From contig CM043698.1 in assembly GCA_023935145.1 (NCBI GenBank), positions 75,480,001-75,544,000 on the forward strand: a stretch of 64,000 nt of DNA, read 5' to 3'. Below, one piece after another: positions 22,226-34,779 of the stretch (the stretch's first letter is position 1; every line of letters begins with the position of its first letter). Source of the stretch: Bretschneidera sinensis. Its lineage: Eukaryota; Streptophyta; Magnoliopsida; Brassicales; Akaniaceae. Position numbers and translations under genes: made by a program. The notes under the pieces are model-generated. The model was not told the DNA's origin and did not search any database. It saw only the letters and a program-made list of their open reading frames with translations.

Positions 22226-23268
22226 TCAAGGTGAATAGACTGGATCCATAAGTGGAATGTCTTCCACTTTCCGATCTTGCCTATCAATTAAGATTTTAAG
22301 GCATTGACCATTTACTTTAAAGATCCAACCATCTCTAGTATTCTCTATTTCTACCACCCCATTTGCAAAAACATTCTTTACTACAAAAAGGCCGGTCCAC
22401 CTTGACCGAAGTTTTCTCGGGTGCTTATGGAGTCTAGAATCATATAAGAACACCCGATCATTAGGCTTAAATGTTTTTCTCAAAATTTTGTTATCACAAA
22501 ACACTTTCATTTTAGCCTTATAGATTCTAGAGTTCTCGTAAGCATCATTTCTCAACTCCTCTAGCTCGATCAACTGAAATTTCCTAAGGTTACCTGTTTC
22601 TCCCATGTCAAAGTTGAAATGCTTGATGGCTCAATAAGCTTGATGCTCGAGCTCTACAAGTAGGTGGTAAGGCTTTCCAAAAACAAGCCTATAAGGTGAC
22701 ATACCTAAGGGAGTTTTGAAAGTTGTACAGTAAGCCCAAAGTGCATCAACTAGTCTCAAAAACCAATCATTGTGATCTGGGTTGACTGTTTTTTTCTAAA
22801 ATTTGCTTAATTTCCATGTTTGCAAGTTCTACTTGTCCACTTATCTGAAGGTGGTAGGCAGTAGAGATTTTATGCAACACCCCATATTTATTCATCAAAG
22901 CTTCAAAAGGACGGTTGCAAAAATGCGTACCTCGATCACTACTTATAGCATGTGGTGTACCAAATCGAGATAACACATTTTCTTTGAGAAATTTAATTAC
23001 TGTTCTATTATCATTGCTCCTGCAAGCTACTACTTCTACCCATTTTAACACATAATCTATTGCCACAATGATATATTGATATCCGAAAGAAGGAGGAAAT
23101 GGTCCCATAAAATCAATGCCCCAACAATCAAAGATTTCAATCACTAAAATTGGGTTTAAGGGCATCATATTATGACGAGACATAGCTCCTAACTTCTGAA
23201 AATTTTCACATGAGTGACAATAGATATTTGCATCTTTAAACAAGGTGGGCCAATAAAATCCATTGAAA
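22226..23268 (-). pseudogene. B integrase
   Basis: The C-terminal part (22606-22226) has [16 protein letters not shown]. The core (23243-22767) shows [18 protein letters not shown] and GQVELANMEI for the D,D,E triad. Several frameshifts (near 22620-22800 and 23190-23270) break it. It is homologous to A 13033-14100 throughout, and ends with the same terminal residues. Confidence 0.85.
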
Positions 23269-24660
23269 AGTGGCCTCTATAAGCTTGGGAATGACAAAAT
23301 TCCAATACACTGGCAATCTCTTCATTAGGGATACAACGCTTTAAAATTTGGTCAGGGCAGTATTTGAAAAGACAAGGGTCATCCCAATAAAAATTAAGTA
23401 CCTCATTCGTGAACTTCCTTTTGTCTTGAGCGCTCCAATCATTTGGTATCTCACCGGTAGCCAAATAATTCATGATATGAGTAAACCATGGTAGAGAAGT
23501 AATAGAAAGTAATTGCTCATCGGGAAAATCATCCTTGATTGGCATGTCGTCAGAGGTGTCCTCAAATGTGAGCCTCGAGAGATGGTCAGCCACTACGTTC
23601 TCTACTCTTTTCTTATCTTTGATGGTGATGTCAAATTCTTGCAAAAGTAAGATCCACCGTATTAGTCGTGCCTTAACATCCTTATTTGTAAGAAGGTACT
23701 TAAGGGCGGCATGATCTATGAAAATAAGAATAGGAAAACCAATCAAATAAGCACGAAACTTGTCCAAAGCAAATACTACAGCAAGTAATTCTTTTTTAGT
23801 GGTGGAGTAATTCATCTGAGCACTATTTAGAGTTTTACTAGCATAGTAAATGACAAAAGGCTTCCCCTCCCTTTGCTGTCCAAGAACAACACTTACAGCA
23901 AAGTCACTAGCATCACACATGATCTTAAAAGGTAAAGTCCAATCAGGTGACTGCATTATCGGTGCTAAATTAAGCTTGCCAATCAGCATTTTAAAGGCCT
24001 CTTGACAAGCTTAGGTCCACCCGAATGGGGCATCTTTAACTAGGAGGGCACTTAGTGGTCTAGATATAATGGAAAAGTTTTGTATGAACCTCCTATAAAA
24101 AATTGCATGACCAAGAAAGGATCGCACATCCTTTATTATCTTAGGTGTAGGCAATTTAGAGATTAATTCAATCTTAGATTGATCAAACTCTATCCCCTTA
24201 GAAGAAATAATATGCCCTAGGACAATACCCGAAGGTACCATGAAATGACATTTTCCCAATTTAAAACTAATTCCTTCTCCTCACAATGAATCAATACTCT
24301 CTCTAAATTCAATAAGCATGCATCAAATGAATATCCAAAAATAGTCAAGTCATCCATAAAAACTTCCATACAATTTTCAACTATGTCATTAAAAACGTTC
24401 ATTATGCAATGTTGAAAAGTAGCAGGTGCATTACACAATCCAAATGGCATTCTACAAAAAGCATAAGTACCAAAAGGACAAGTGAAAGTGGTTTTATCTT
24501 GGTCTTCTAATGCAATTTCAATTTGATAATAACCAGAATAACCATCCAAGAAACAATAAAAAGGATGACCAGCTACATGCTCAAGAATTTGATCGATAAA
24601 GGGGAGGGGAAAATGGTCTTTCCGGGTGGCAGCATTTAATTTTCTGTAGTCAATGCACAT
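23269..24660 (-). pseudogene. B reverse transcriptase and RNase H
   Basis: RT lies at 24660-24217 (CIDYRKLNAATRKDHF and catalytic FMDDLTIFG) and 24259-24011. RNase H and the connection to integrase are at 23989-23189 ([28 protein letters not shown]). Frame changes near 24230 and a stop near 24010 interrupt it. The sequence closely parallels element A. Confidence 0.87.
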
Positions 24661-26545
24661 TCACCACCCAGTCACAAGTTTTGTAGGGACTAACTCTTCT
24701 AGGTCATTCTTCACCACAGTGACACACGACTTTTTAGGAACGACCTGTGTAGGACTTACCCATTTGCTATCAGCTATGGGATATATGATTCCCGCATCTA
24801 ATAGTTTCAACACTTCATTTTTCACCACTTCTTTCATAGTGGGGTTAAGCCTACGCTGGGGGTCTCTACGAGGGTAATTCCTTCATCCAAATTAATTTTA
24901 TAAGAACAGAGCAGGGGACTAACATCTTTTAAATCTGCCATGCTCCAACCTAAGGCTGATTTATATTCATTTAGGGTCCGAATTAATTTCTCACCTTGAG
25001 ACTCAGATAATTCAGATGAGATAATAATAGGAAAAGTATCACCTGGACCGAGGAAAACATGCTTCAAACCCTTAGGTAGAGGCTTCAATTCAACTTTGGG
25101 TGCTTCCACACTTGAGGGAATTTGTTTTTCGCTTCTCTCAAGCAACTCCTCAAACTTCGGTTGCTACGCCCAAGTGCCATAATCCTGAGATTTATCAAAA
25201 ATAGCACAAATATCAATTACATCAGATTTATTATTAATAGAATCAAACTCAAAATTAACAAAAAAATACTCAAGAGGATCAAAATCATGAGCTATAGAAA
25301 CTCCCCTATCGATGAGTGATGTAATCATGTATAACTGGTGGCTCTCGTCGTCATCTTTTAGCTGTTTTGCAACATTGAAGATTTTTACCTCGAGGGTTAT
25401 ATTTCCAAATGATAGCTTTATGAATCCATTCCTGCAATTAATAAGAGCATTTGCAGTGGCAAGGAAAGATCTACCCAAAATTAAAGGAATTTTAGAGGTA
25501 GTGTCAACAACAGAGGTAGTGTCAAGGATTAGGAAATCAACAGGATAATAAAATTTATTAATTTGAATTAAAACATCCTCTACCACACCCCAGGATACTT
25601 TGACTGAACGGTTAGCCAATTGTAATACCACAGTGGTTGGTTTTATTTCTCCCAACCCCAGCTGCAAATAAATAGAAAATGGCATTAGATTCATACTAGC
25701 TTCTAAATCTAGTAATGCTTGTCCAACCTCATGATTTCCAATGCTATATGCAATGGTTGGACATCCAGGATCCTTGTATTTGGGGGGAATCCTTTGCTCA
25801 ATTAAAGCACTAACTTGCTCTATTAGGAACATTGTTTTCTTCACATGGTGTCTCTTCTTAACTGTACATAAATCCTTGGGAACTTTTGCATTAGTAGGAA
25901 CTTGTTTAATCACATACAACAGAGGAAGGTTGATTTTTACTTGCCTTAGGTTCTCTAGAATTTCATTGTTTAGGTCCAGATTGTTCTTGTTTGATTTTAA
26001 GGCTTGAGGGAATAGTGCCTTAACAGGGCTCTTAGTAACCTTAGGGTCCTTGGGCAGCTCGGCATCACTACTACCTTGACCCTTTTCCACATCCTCTGAT
26101 TTGTTCGTTGTTGGGATGTGTAATGTCTTACCACTTCATATCACAATGGTATTCACATCTTTCATATTTGCTTGTGCCATGTGTTGACCATGGGGTGTGG
26201 ACTGAGCTTGAGAAGGGAACTTACCTCGCTTATTCACACTCAAGGAGCCCATCAATTTGGACACTTGGCTCCTTATTTCCTTATTCTTTTCAATAACATG
26301 CGTAATTAATGCTTCACATCTTTAGTTTGTCTTACCCTGTGCCTCAATAAAAGCATGCAAAGTGTCTTCTAAAGAACTTCTAGAGGATGAATGTGCATGA
26401 TATGGTGCAGGATATGATTTATGGGGTTGTGCAAGCTGCTGGTTTGCAGACTTCTAACTGAAATTGGGGTGATTGCATCACCCTGGATTATAGGTATTAG
26501 AGAATGGTGCCAGAGGTTTCTTGTACATGCCTAAGGCATTATATT
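24661..26545 (-). pseudogene. B protease region and gag-pol linker
   Basis: Segments 25145-24834 and 26090-25164 match A residue for residue over long stretches. The protease motif reads LLDLEASMNLMPF, so the glycine of the DLGAS motif is changed to glutamate and the enzyme would be inactive. Stops separate the segments (for example near 25160). Confidence 0.85.
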
Positions 26546-27583
26546 ATTCCTCATACATCTCTATCATATCAGCAAATGTGGGACACTCTTGGGCGGGATG
26601 ACCTACCCCGCTGCACACAAAATATGGTTCCAAAGACTCTGCATGATTAGCCACGTGTGTTGGCTTTGAGCCCTTAGTCTTTAACGTATCTAACTCCCTA
26701 GTGAGCATCTCAACCTTAGCTTTTAGGTTGTTCTCTTTCCTAATATGGTAAATTCCACCACCACTTGGGTTTCCTACAGGTCGTGACCTATTTGTGTTTT
26801 CAGTAGCACTAGGTACAGCCCAAGTGTGAGCTTTTTCAGTAAGCTCATTGAGGTATTCTATGGCCTTATCAGGATCTTTTTGTAAGAATTCACCATTATA
26901 CATCATCTTTACAAATTTTCACTCTCTATATGTAAGTCCCTAATAAAAACAACTCAATAAATGCTAATTCTCATACCCATGGTGAGGACACATACTTAAC
27001 AATTCCTTAAATTTCTCCCAAGACTGATACAAAGTCTCATTGTCCTTTTTAAAGCATTGGTCTTATGTTGAGGGAAGTATTTATTAAAGAATACCTGAGT
27101 CATCTCATTCCACGACCTAATAGATCGTGGTCTCAGGGAGTATAGCCAACTCTTAGCTATATCCTTCAAAGCGAAAGGAAACAACTTGAGTCTCACGATG
27201 TCATCAGTTGCATCTTGACTATGAAAAGTCGCAACTATTTCCTCAAACTCCCTAATGTGCACATATGGGTTTTCATTTTCCAAGCCATGAAATATAGGGA
27301 GTAATTGTATCATCCTTGTTTTAAAATCTTGATGGCAAGTATTGGCTGGAAACATGATCCATGATGGTGTGACTGTTCGGCTAGGATGCAAGTAGTCCTT
27401 AAGTGTCCTAGCAACATTCTCATTGGGGTTATCAGCCATGTTAACAAAATCCTCTAAAGTCTCATTTGGGGGTACACTATGGTTTGATCTAGGCGAGGTT
27501 TCACTAATGGACGTGGAAAGAGAGGGTAACTCTATTTCAGGTCCTCTAATGAATCTACCTTGTGAATCTCTCGGTCCAAGCAT
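26546..27583 (-). pseudogene. B gag
   Basis: Starts at 27583 (MLGPRDSQGRFIRGPE), with the gag core LKLFPFALKDIAKSWLYSL and WNEMTQVFFNKYFPQHK. A frameshift near 27050 is followed by stops between 26996 and 26906. The second part (26906-26544) ends in a knuckle FVCSGVGHPAQEC, where the first Cys is replaced by Tyr. B keeps Gln at the position where A has its first stop. Confidence 0.85.
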
Positions 27584-27716
27584 ACACCAAATGAGTTAAA
27601 GGGGAAATAAATAAAACAGAATAATAAAATAAAATCATAAAATCAAAACTTAGAGAAAGGAACAATATTACCGTCTTGTCTCAAAGTTGACAATCTTCCT
27701 TGTACTTAAGTGCGTT

Positions 27717-27734
27717 TCCATGGCAACAGCGCCA
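27717..27734 (-). other. B primer-binding site
   Basis: On the minus strand tggcgctgttgccatgga follows the 5' LTR. It differs from A's site by three changes, all of them transitions. Confidence 0.75.
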
Positions 27735-27739
27735 AAATT

Positions 27740-28350
27740 TGATTACACTCAAACTAATACGCGGTTATTATGTATAGTTAAGGTGTTGATCCCATGAGGA
27801 AAAGTGAACTACAAGGGAAAGTGTAAACCTTAACACGAAGAATAAAGATCAAGTGAGAGAATCTAAGTTTTGATAATAAAGCAATGTGAAAAAATTGTGT
27901 AAATATAATGAAGAATATAATGGAGAGATAACAAGGTTCTGGGAATCCTCCCTAGGTTCTTTGCCTTATTCCAATCTCGATTCAATTATTTTAATCTCGA
28001 TTGCTAGTTTCACATACCAAATAAGCAATCAGCAAATATTCAATCAAAGCACATGTAAACCCTAATGTAATTACTATGAAGTACTCTTTACTTTCGATTC
28101 AAGCATACATGACCTATCTTATAGATTTACCAAGAAATGATAATATATCTCAATGACAATATTGTAGTAATGGACAAACCTAAAAGATAAATCTACTGGA
28201 ATCAATCATATCCGACAATCTTTACATAAGAAGAGCATGATTAGACTTATATAGAGGAGAAAGATGCACTTATCGGATTAAGAGAAAATATTCTAATTAA
28301 ATCAAAAAGTAAATCATAACAATGTTTAATAATAAATCCAAACTACAACT
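27740..28350 (-). repeat. B 5' LTR, left fragment
   Basis: Plus orientation start tgattacactc. It is collinear with 6339-6519 plus 17476 onward and is cut at 28346-28350 (caact) by copia element C, resuming at 33053. Confidence 0.87.
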
Positions 28351-28636
28351 TGATAAGGAAGAATCCTCTTCCAATTCTTTCCTTGATATTAGATGATTTG
28401 TTATCTTGTATATATCTTTCCTAGTTCATAGGATAGGTATCAATTACATCTATTTGTTTCCTTTTATTTAGGTCTTTCCTAGTTTATAGGATAGGTATCA
28501 ATTATGTCTATTTGTTTCCTATTATATAGGATCTTCCATTTCCATCTATAAATACATTATATATAATGAGAATCAGTCACCTCAACCTTTATTGAGGATT
28601 CCAACCATATTCTACACAGGTCTTTAAACCTTCTCA
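28351..28636 (+). repeat. C 5' LTR
   Basis: Starts tgataaggaagaatcc and ends aaaccttctca. Inside is a 58-bp direct duplication (ctttcctagtt at 28416 and 28474). TATA-like ctataaatacat is near 28553. Confidence 0.92.
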
Positions 28637-28649
28637 TGGTATCAGAGCC
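28637..28649 (+). other. C primer-binding site
   Basis: tggtatcagagcc directly after the LTR, complementary to the 3' end of initiator tRNA-Met, as is usual for plant copia elements. Confidence 0.9.
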
Positions 28650-28677
28650 TTTTTAGTTTTTTTTCCTGATCCTTTTC

Positions 28678-29400
28678 ATGGCTGCCTCATTCGTCATATT
28701 CACTTTCACTTAACACGATGGTGCATATGCTCACCATCAAACTGACCTCCTTAATTATTTGTTATGGAGAAATCAATTTATCTCTCTGTTGACCAGTCAA
28801 GATCTTCTTGGATTTCTGGATGGTAGTGTCCCAGCTCCTTCTCCAAAGGTTACTGGCTCTGATGGCACAACCCAGGTGAATCTAGTGTACACTTCCTGGC
28901 TGAATATAGATCAGACTCTCCTAAGTCTTCTCTATTCTTCTCTTACAGAGGAGTCTATAAGTGAGGTACTTGGTCTGAGTCATGCACATGAGGCCTGGAC
29001 TACTCTTGAAGCCTCTTTCTCTCACAGATCCAAGACTCGAGAACTCCAACTCAAGGACGAGTTTCAACTAATGCAGCGAGGCTTAAAATTTGTGGCTGAA
29101 TTTTCTTGACTCTTCAAAGGCCTCTGTGATCAACTGGAGGCAATTGGTCGTCCCATTGACGACCTGGATAAAGTCCACTGGTTTTTGAGAGCCTTAGGTC
29201 CCGATTATAAGATTTTCTCAACTACAATGCTTTCCCAGCTTCCGTTACCTTCTTTTGCAGATATCATTCTGAAAGCTTTGAGCCATGAGATTTTTGAAAG
29301 ATTGGTGTATCAACGATCTACCAACTCAGCATTCTACGCTCAACGTAATTCTTCCATTAGACCGAAAAGTACCAAGAAAAGGGAAGCCAAAACCTTCCTC
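28678..29400 (+). pseudogene. C gag
   Basis: ATG at 28678 with a TAA at codon 12 (28711) and a TGA at 29107. The frame shows the copia gag pattern (LLWRNQFISLLTSQDLLGFL, LLSLLYSSLTEESISEVLG, FADIILKAL). A frameshift near 29370 moves the reading to the frame that holds the zinc knuckle. Confidence 0.85.
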
Positions 29401-31222
29401 TGACTCTGCCTCAAAATCATCAAATTCTTCTCCAGTTTATTGTCAACTCTGCGATAAGGAGGGACACTTGGCTAAACGCTGCTGGAAATTTCTTAATCTC
29501 AAGAAAAAGCAGTCTGCCAACCTTGCTGAGGCTTTCACTGCTTGTTCGATTCCAAACTCTAACGACTTCTATTGGTATCCGGACTCTGGTGCAACCTCTC
29601 ACATGACAAATGATCCCGAGGGTGTAGATGTTCCTGCTGTCTACTCTGGTAATGAAAGGGTGATGGTTGGTAATGGTCAGTCACTTTCTATTTCTCACAC
29701 TGGTTCTATTTCTACTCTTGTTCCCAACAACTCACTACTTTTATCCAATGTTTTAGTTGTTCCTGACATTAAGAAAAAACTTATTTCCATCAGTCAACTC
29801 ACAAAGTATAATAACTGTTGTGTCACTTTTTCTTCTTCTGGTTTTACCATACAGGATCGGGTCACAAGAGTAGTGCTGAGGGTCGGCAGATGTGAGAATG
29901 GTCTGTACGTGCTCGATCCAAATCATCATGCCCTTGCTTCCGTCATTTATTCCAATAAGCCACGTGCCTCTGTTCATTTGTGGCATGCTCGTCTAGGTCA
30001 CCTTAGCTTTCATACTGTTGACTCTCTTTCCAAGTCTAGTTTTATTTCCTATAGTGATAAATTGATGGGTTTAGATTCAGGTTTATGTGTTGGATGTAAT
30101 CTTGGTAAGAGCCATCGTTTACCCTTTTCACTTAATAATGATCGTTGTGCTTTGCCGTTTGATCGCTTGCACTATGATTTATGGGGCCCTTTACTTGGAT
30201 GTTCCACTACTGGTTTTCGGTATTATACAGTGTTAATTGATGATTGTACCAGATTCAGTTGGTTTTTCCCATTAAAACACAAATCTGATTTTTTTGATAC
30301 CTTTGTCAATTTTCAATGTTATATTGAGACTCAATTTTCTTCAAAAATTAAGTCGTTCCAATGTGATGGTGGAACTGAATTTACAAATAATAAATTTCAC
30401 TCTCACTTCACATCTTGTAGTATTGTGTTGCGCATTACTTGCCATTACACACCGAGTCAAAATGGGATTACTGAACGTAAACACCGACATGTCACTGCAA
30501 TGGGTCTCACCATTATGTTTCATGCATGTGTTATGTTGCTTCTTTGGGTTGAGGCCTTCTCGACAGCTGTTTATCTCATTAACCGACTCCCCTTGCAAAA
30601 TCTTGATGGCAAAACTCCCTATGAGCTCCTATTTGGTAAACAACCCAACTACTCTATGCTTCGCACTTTTGGATGTTTATGCTTTCCCTATTTGTGAGAT
30701 TATACTCCTAACAAATTATCTCCCAAATCCTCTCTTTGTGTCTTTTTAGGTTATAGCCCCCTTTACAAGGGATTTCATTGTTTTGATCACAAGATACAAC
30801 GTCTTTATGTCTCTCGACATGTCCAATTTTATGAAACTATCTTCCCTTATGCAGGTGATGATATACAACAACTTCATAGTTCAGCACCTTATATTACTTT
30901 TTTTGATTTTTTGGAGTCTAATAATAATGCATCTTTTGCCTCTCTGGACTTGCTGCTCTCTTCTCCTATGTCAAATTCTATTTGTTTGCCATGCAGTGAT
31001 GATCTTGGTGAATCCTTCCCCTGGAAATCTCCTACTGTGTCTACCGTCCCTTCTCCCAGTCCGCCGCCACCATCTGTTTCCATACTGATAACTTCTACCA
31101 ACACTCACCCAATGGTTACTAGAAGGAAAGCTGGGATATTTAAACCCAATGCCTATCATGCATTGATGATTTCACCTTCTTCTCAGTTTTTTCAGGTTCT
31201 TCTTGCCCTACAAGAGCCTTAG
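29401..31222 (+). pseudogene. C zinc knuckle, protease and integrase
   Basis: The knuckle CQLCDKEGHLAKRC lies at about 29439-29480. The protease motif WYPDSGATSHMT is at about 29572. The pre-integrase zinc region is LWHARLGHLSFH to CVGCNLGKSH. The integrase triad is in YDLWGPLLG, QCDGGTEF and SQNGITERKH. The frame is open from 29285 to 30697, where a TGA falls at 30695, and continues in the same frame to TAG 31220. Hydrophilic Ser/Pro-rich sequence follows the catalytic core. Confidence 0.88.
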
Positions 31223-32810
31223 GGTTTTAAGTCTACTATCAAATACCCTGAATGGCTCTTAGCTATGGATGATGAAATCCAAGCTTTGAAGATGAATGAT
31301 ACTTGGGATCTTGTACCTCGCCCTGTTAATCATAATGTGGTTGGTTATCGTTGGATTTTTAAGACTAAGCTCCATGCTGATGGTTCCATTGCGCGTCATA
31401 AGGCTCGTCTTGTGGCCAAGGGCTTCTCTCAGATTCATGGCCTTGATTTTGAAGATATGTTCAGCCTTGTGGTACGTCCTGCTACTGTTCGGATTATCTT
31501 ATCCATTACAGTCACTTTTGGATGGCCCTTACATCAATTAGATGTTAAGAATGCCTTTCTTCATGGTCATATTTCTGAAAAAGTATATATGGATCAACCA
31601 CCTGGCTACACTGATCCATAGTTTCCTCAACATGTGTGCCGTTTGAAGCATGCTCTTTATTGACTCAAACAAGCCCCTCGTGCTTGGTTCCAACGTGTCA
31701 GCTCTTTTTTTTTATTTTATAAAACTTGGTTTTCTTCTCAGTCAGGCTGATTCCTCTCTATTTGTCCATCATACCATGGCAGGCACGGTTTATCTCTTTC
31801 TATATGTTGATGATATAGTGCTTACTGGCAATAATCCTGTTTTGATCAAGACCCTTATCACATGGCTGTCCAAAGAATTTACTATGAAAGATTTTGGTTC
31901 TCTTCACTATTTCCTTAGTGTCGAAGTCCAACATAACTCTCAAGGCTTATTTCTTAGCCAAACCAAGTATGCCCTTGATCTACTACAACGTGCTGACATA
32001 GTTGAGGCCAAACCCATTACCACCCCTTTTGTAGTTGGTCAACATCTCTCAACTGAAGGGAAGCTATTTTCAGATCCCACCCTTTTTCGGTCTCTTGCCG
32101 GAGCCCTTCAATATTTGACCATTACTCGGCCTGATCTCTCATTTAGTGTCATTTCTATTTGCCAATACATGCATGCTCCAACTGAAGATCATTTTCGAGC
32201 ACTCAAATGCATATTATGTTATGTTAAAGGCACGGTCCATCATGGTCTTCAACTTCACCGCACCCCCTCTCGTGAGTTACTTGCTTATTCTGATGCTGAT
32301 TGGGCTGGGTGTTCTGATACACATCGGTCTACCACCGGCTATATTATCTTCTTGGGTGCTAATCTTGTCTCTTAGTGCTCCAAGAAACAATCCACTGTTT
32401 CTTGCTCCAGTGCTGAAGCTGAGTATAGATCCTTACCCGTTGCTACTGCTGAAGTTGCTTGGATTGTTCAGCTACTTTGTGATCTACATCTTCAATTGCC
32501 TTCCCCTCCAAAGATATTATGCGACAACAAAAGTACTATTTTTATGGCGGTCAATCCTGTCACTCGGCCTCGATCTAAGCATATTGCGATTGACTACCAT
32601 TTTGTCTGTGAACTGATTGCAAATGGTTCCTTAAAAGTCACCTTTGTTCTCTCACATCTCCAGCTTGCTGATTCGTTTACCAAGGGAGTCACTAAGCCTC
32701 AGTTTATACTTTTCCGTAACAAACTTCATGTGATTCCTTCTGCTACGCTTAGCTTTAAGGGGGGTGATAAGGAAGAATCCTCTTCCGATTCTTTCCTTGA
32801 TATTAGATGA
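31223..32810 (+). pseudogene. C reverse transcriptase and RNase H
   Basis: RT begins around [13 protein letters not shown] (31254) with [17 protein letters not shown] and [12 protein letters not shown]. The catalytic YVDDIVLTG is at about 31803. RNase H has YSDADWAGCSDTHRSTTGY, SSAEAEYRSL and the C-terminal ADSFTKGVTKPQF. There are stops at 31619, about 31661 and 32373. A T-run at 31704-31713 carries a frameshift. Confidence 0.88.
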
Positions 32811-33052
32811 TTTGTTATCTTGTATATATCTTTCCTAGTTTATAGGATAGGTATCAATTATGTCTATTTGTTTCCTTTTATTTAGGTCTTTCCTAGTTTA
32901 TAAGATAGGTATCAATTACGTCTATTTGTTTCCTATTATATATAGGATCTTCCATTTCCATCTGTAAATACATTATATATAATGAGAATCAGTCACCTCA
33001 ACCTTTATTGAGGATTCCAGCCATATTCTACATAGGTCTTTAAACCTTCTCA
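32754..33052 (+). repeat. C polypurine tract and 3' LTR
   Basis: The purine tract taaggggggg-type sequence (32755-32764) is followed by the 288-bp LTR at 32765-33052. It has the same internal 58-bp duplication as the 5' LTR, so the duplication predates this insertion. Confidence 0.9.
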
Positions 33053-33783
33053 CAACTTAATTAAGAATGGAAAATAAGAACAACTACACCTAAGAATTCA
33101 TCATTTTGCCTTGCTTGGAGATTAGTTGGCCATGGAGCTCATGCTTGAACACCGTAAGGGAGAAGAGTGTAGTAGTTTTTTTGAGTTTTCCAGCCTTGAT
33201 GAATGCTTCTTAACAAACCCTAAGTGATTTATTTATAATATAAAAGGTTCAAGGGTATTTTTGGGTCTAAACTATCATTAAAACCCTAATTAGATTGTGA
33301 TTCGGAAACAAAGTATCTCGCTCGCGCCGTGGCTCACACTAATCCAGGCCGCGACTCAGCTTTTTGGGTTTTCTTCATGCTTCTGGAGGTCGCGGCTCAG
33401 AGTGGTCCAGGCCGCGGCTCAGACTACCAAGCCACTGCTCATACTAGTTTAGGCCGCGGCGCACACTGATGGCTTCTTAGTCCTTCTGGTCATGGTTTCT
33501 GGAGATCGCGGCTCAGGCTTTCCAGGTCTTAGTTTTCTTCATTTTGTCCTTCTGTAATCATGCCTTTACTTCGGTATGCATCGAGTCATTGTACTTCAAG
33601 TAACAATAGCTTTTTTTTTTTTCTTTTTTGTACCTAAAGCCCCTGAAAATGCACCGAAATAGATCAATGATCCAAGAATATCACTTTAGAGTTGTTAAGG
33701 TATAAAAAGTGTAATTCAAACTGAGATCAACCCTAAAATGCTAACAAATAAGTACTGTTAAGATGCATTTTATGACTCTCATT
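33053..33783 (-). repeat. B 5' LTR, right fragment
   Basis: Continues from 28350. It includes the GC-rich motif cluster (about 33325-33540, variants of ggccgcggctcag) and the TATA (rc of atttataata, 33231). The outer end is near ctctcatta (33776-33784), and beyond it D's aORF resumes. Confidence 0.85.
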
Positions 33784-34603
33784 ACCTCCCAACTGAGCCA
33801 TCTCAGGGCCTATCCTCATCCAGGGGGTGTTTACGGCCGCTACTCCCTTCTCGCTACGGTGGGCGTTATAGGTTGACGACTCGGTCTTCACCCACCTTAG
33901 GGTAGCTCGAGAGTAGATAATTATGGAGATCCCTCCCTATGATATACTAGAGGTCTCTTAGAAGCCCCTAGAGGGGCTTTACTCCATAATTGAGGCCATG
34001 ACCTCTCAGGTAAACTCTTTGCCTTCCTTTCTCGATTTCGATTTTTTCTCTAATTATTTTTTCTGACGTCCTTCTATGCTTATTTCAGACCAGTGTGCTC
34101 TCCCGCCATTGCCTGGACATTAGGGAGAAGCTGGGGAAGTGCTAACAGAAGCTGAACGAGAGCCAAGAGATCATCCGGGCACTCTAAACCTCTCTGGACG
34201 CATTCGAGAGGGCCAGGGAGGAGGCTGTCAGAGAGAAGAACTTTTGGCACGTGGTCGAGGAATCCTTCAGAGCTGAGAGGGAAGTAACCCTTACTTTCGA
34301 GCGACAGACGAATGAGGGGGCAGTTTAGGCCCTCCTAAAGGCCTCGAAAGAGGCCCTGGCTTCTTTCAGGGACTCCAACTCCTTCAAGGAGGCCCTGGTG
34401 GAGGCTAGGGGGCAGTTCCTCGAAAGCTTCTATGAAGCCAAGAAGAAGGCTGAGGCCCTCTTCTTGGAGATTGATTTTCTTGCCTCGAGTTGAAGTCCTC
34501 GGGGGAAGGGGCAGGGGCCATTGTTGGGGCCGAGGATGCTGAAGAAACGGCCGAAGGCGAGTCTGGAGAGGCACCCAAGGTTAAGCCTCCTCAGGATGAG
34601 TAG
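33784..34603 (+). pseudogene. D antisense gene (aORF), 3' half
   Basis: Resumes exon 2 of the gene interrupted at 6338. The text ggagatccctccctatgat matches the equivalent in E at 62251. A GT-AG intron lies at 34010-34088 (ctcaggtaaac to tatttcag). Exon 3 is Glu/Ala/Lys-rich and probably a coiled coil. It ends with an acidic tail at TAG 34601-34603. Stops at about 34145, 34187 and 34326 show decay. A T-rich stretch and taatgaaactt follow, as expected of a 3' UTR. Confidence 0.72.
34010..34088 (+). other. Intron 2 of D aORF
   Basis: 79 nt with GTAAAC and TTTCAG ends. The equivalent in E is 62334-62413. Confidence 0.55.
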
Positions 34604-34779
34604 GATAGCTTTTTTTTCTTTTTCTTGTTGTATGTTAAGGCCGATAACGGCCATTTTTGCAATAGACTTTAATGAAACTTTGAATTTTATAAACTCGAGC
34701 CTTTTTTACTTTTCTTTATGTTTTTACATTTTATATTAATGAGCTGATGCGGGTCTAGCCTGGGGTAGGATTACTGATA

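Larger units (their letters stand above)
28351..33052 (+). mobile_element. Element C: Ty1/copia retrotransposon
   Basis: 4702 bp, inserted in B's right LTR with TSD caact (28346-28350 and 33053-33057). The LTRs are 286 and 288 bp. I count nine substitutions between them, all transitions, plus a 2-bp indel. The order gag, protease, integrase, RT, RNase H is diagnostic of copia. Size and short LTRs suggest the Ale/Retrofit group, but I cannot confirm this without a tree. Coding is broken by about seven stops and two frameshifts. Confidence 0.93.
6339..33783 (-). mobile_element. Element B: Athila-type Ty3/gypsy retrotransposon inserted in D aORF
   Basis: The two LTRs are of about 1.29 kb each once later insertions are removed. 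The left one is split by A (6339-6519 and 17471-18582) and the right one by C (27740-28350 and 33053-33783). Minus-strand order is 5' LTR, primer-binding site, gag, protease, RT, RNase H, integrase, spacer, env-position ORF, long 3' region and 3' LTR. The first 186 bp of the LTR pair differ at about a dozen sites, so B is younger than D and older than A and C. All coding parts are broken by stops or frameshifts. The TSD is unclear (ccccc on the left, perhaps cctcc on the right). Confidence 0.85.

Noticed and set aside
34335..34739. Three short frames on both strands in 34335-34739
   Set aside because: They are shadows of aORF exon 3 in D, whose frame is supported by the match to E.
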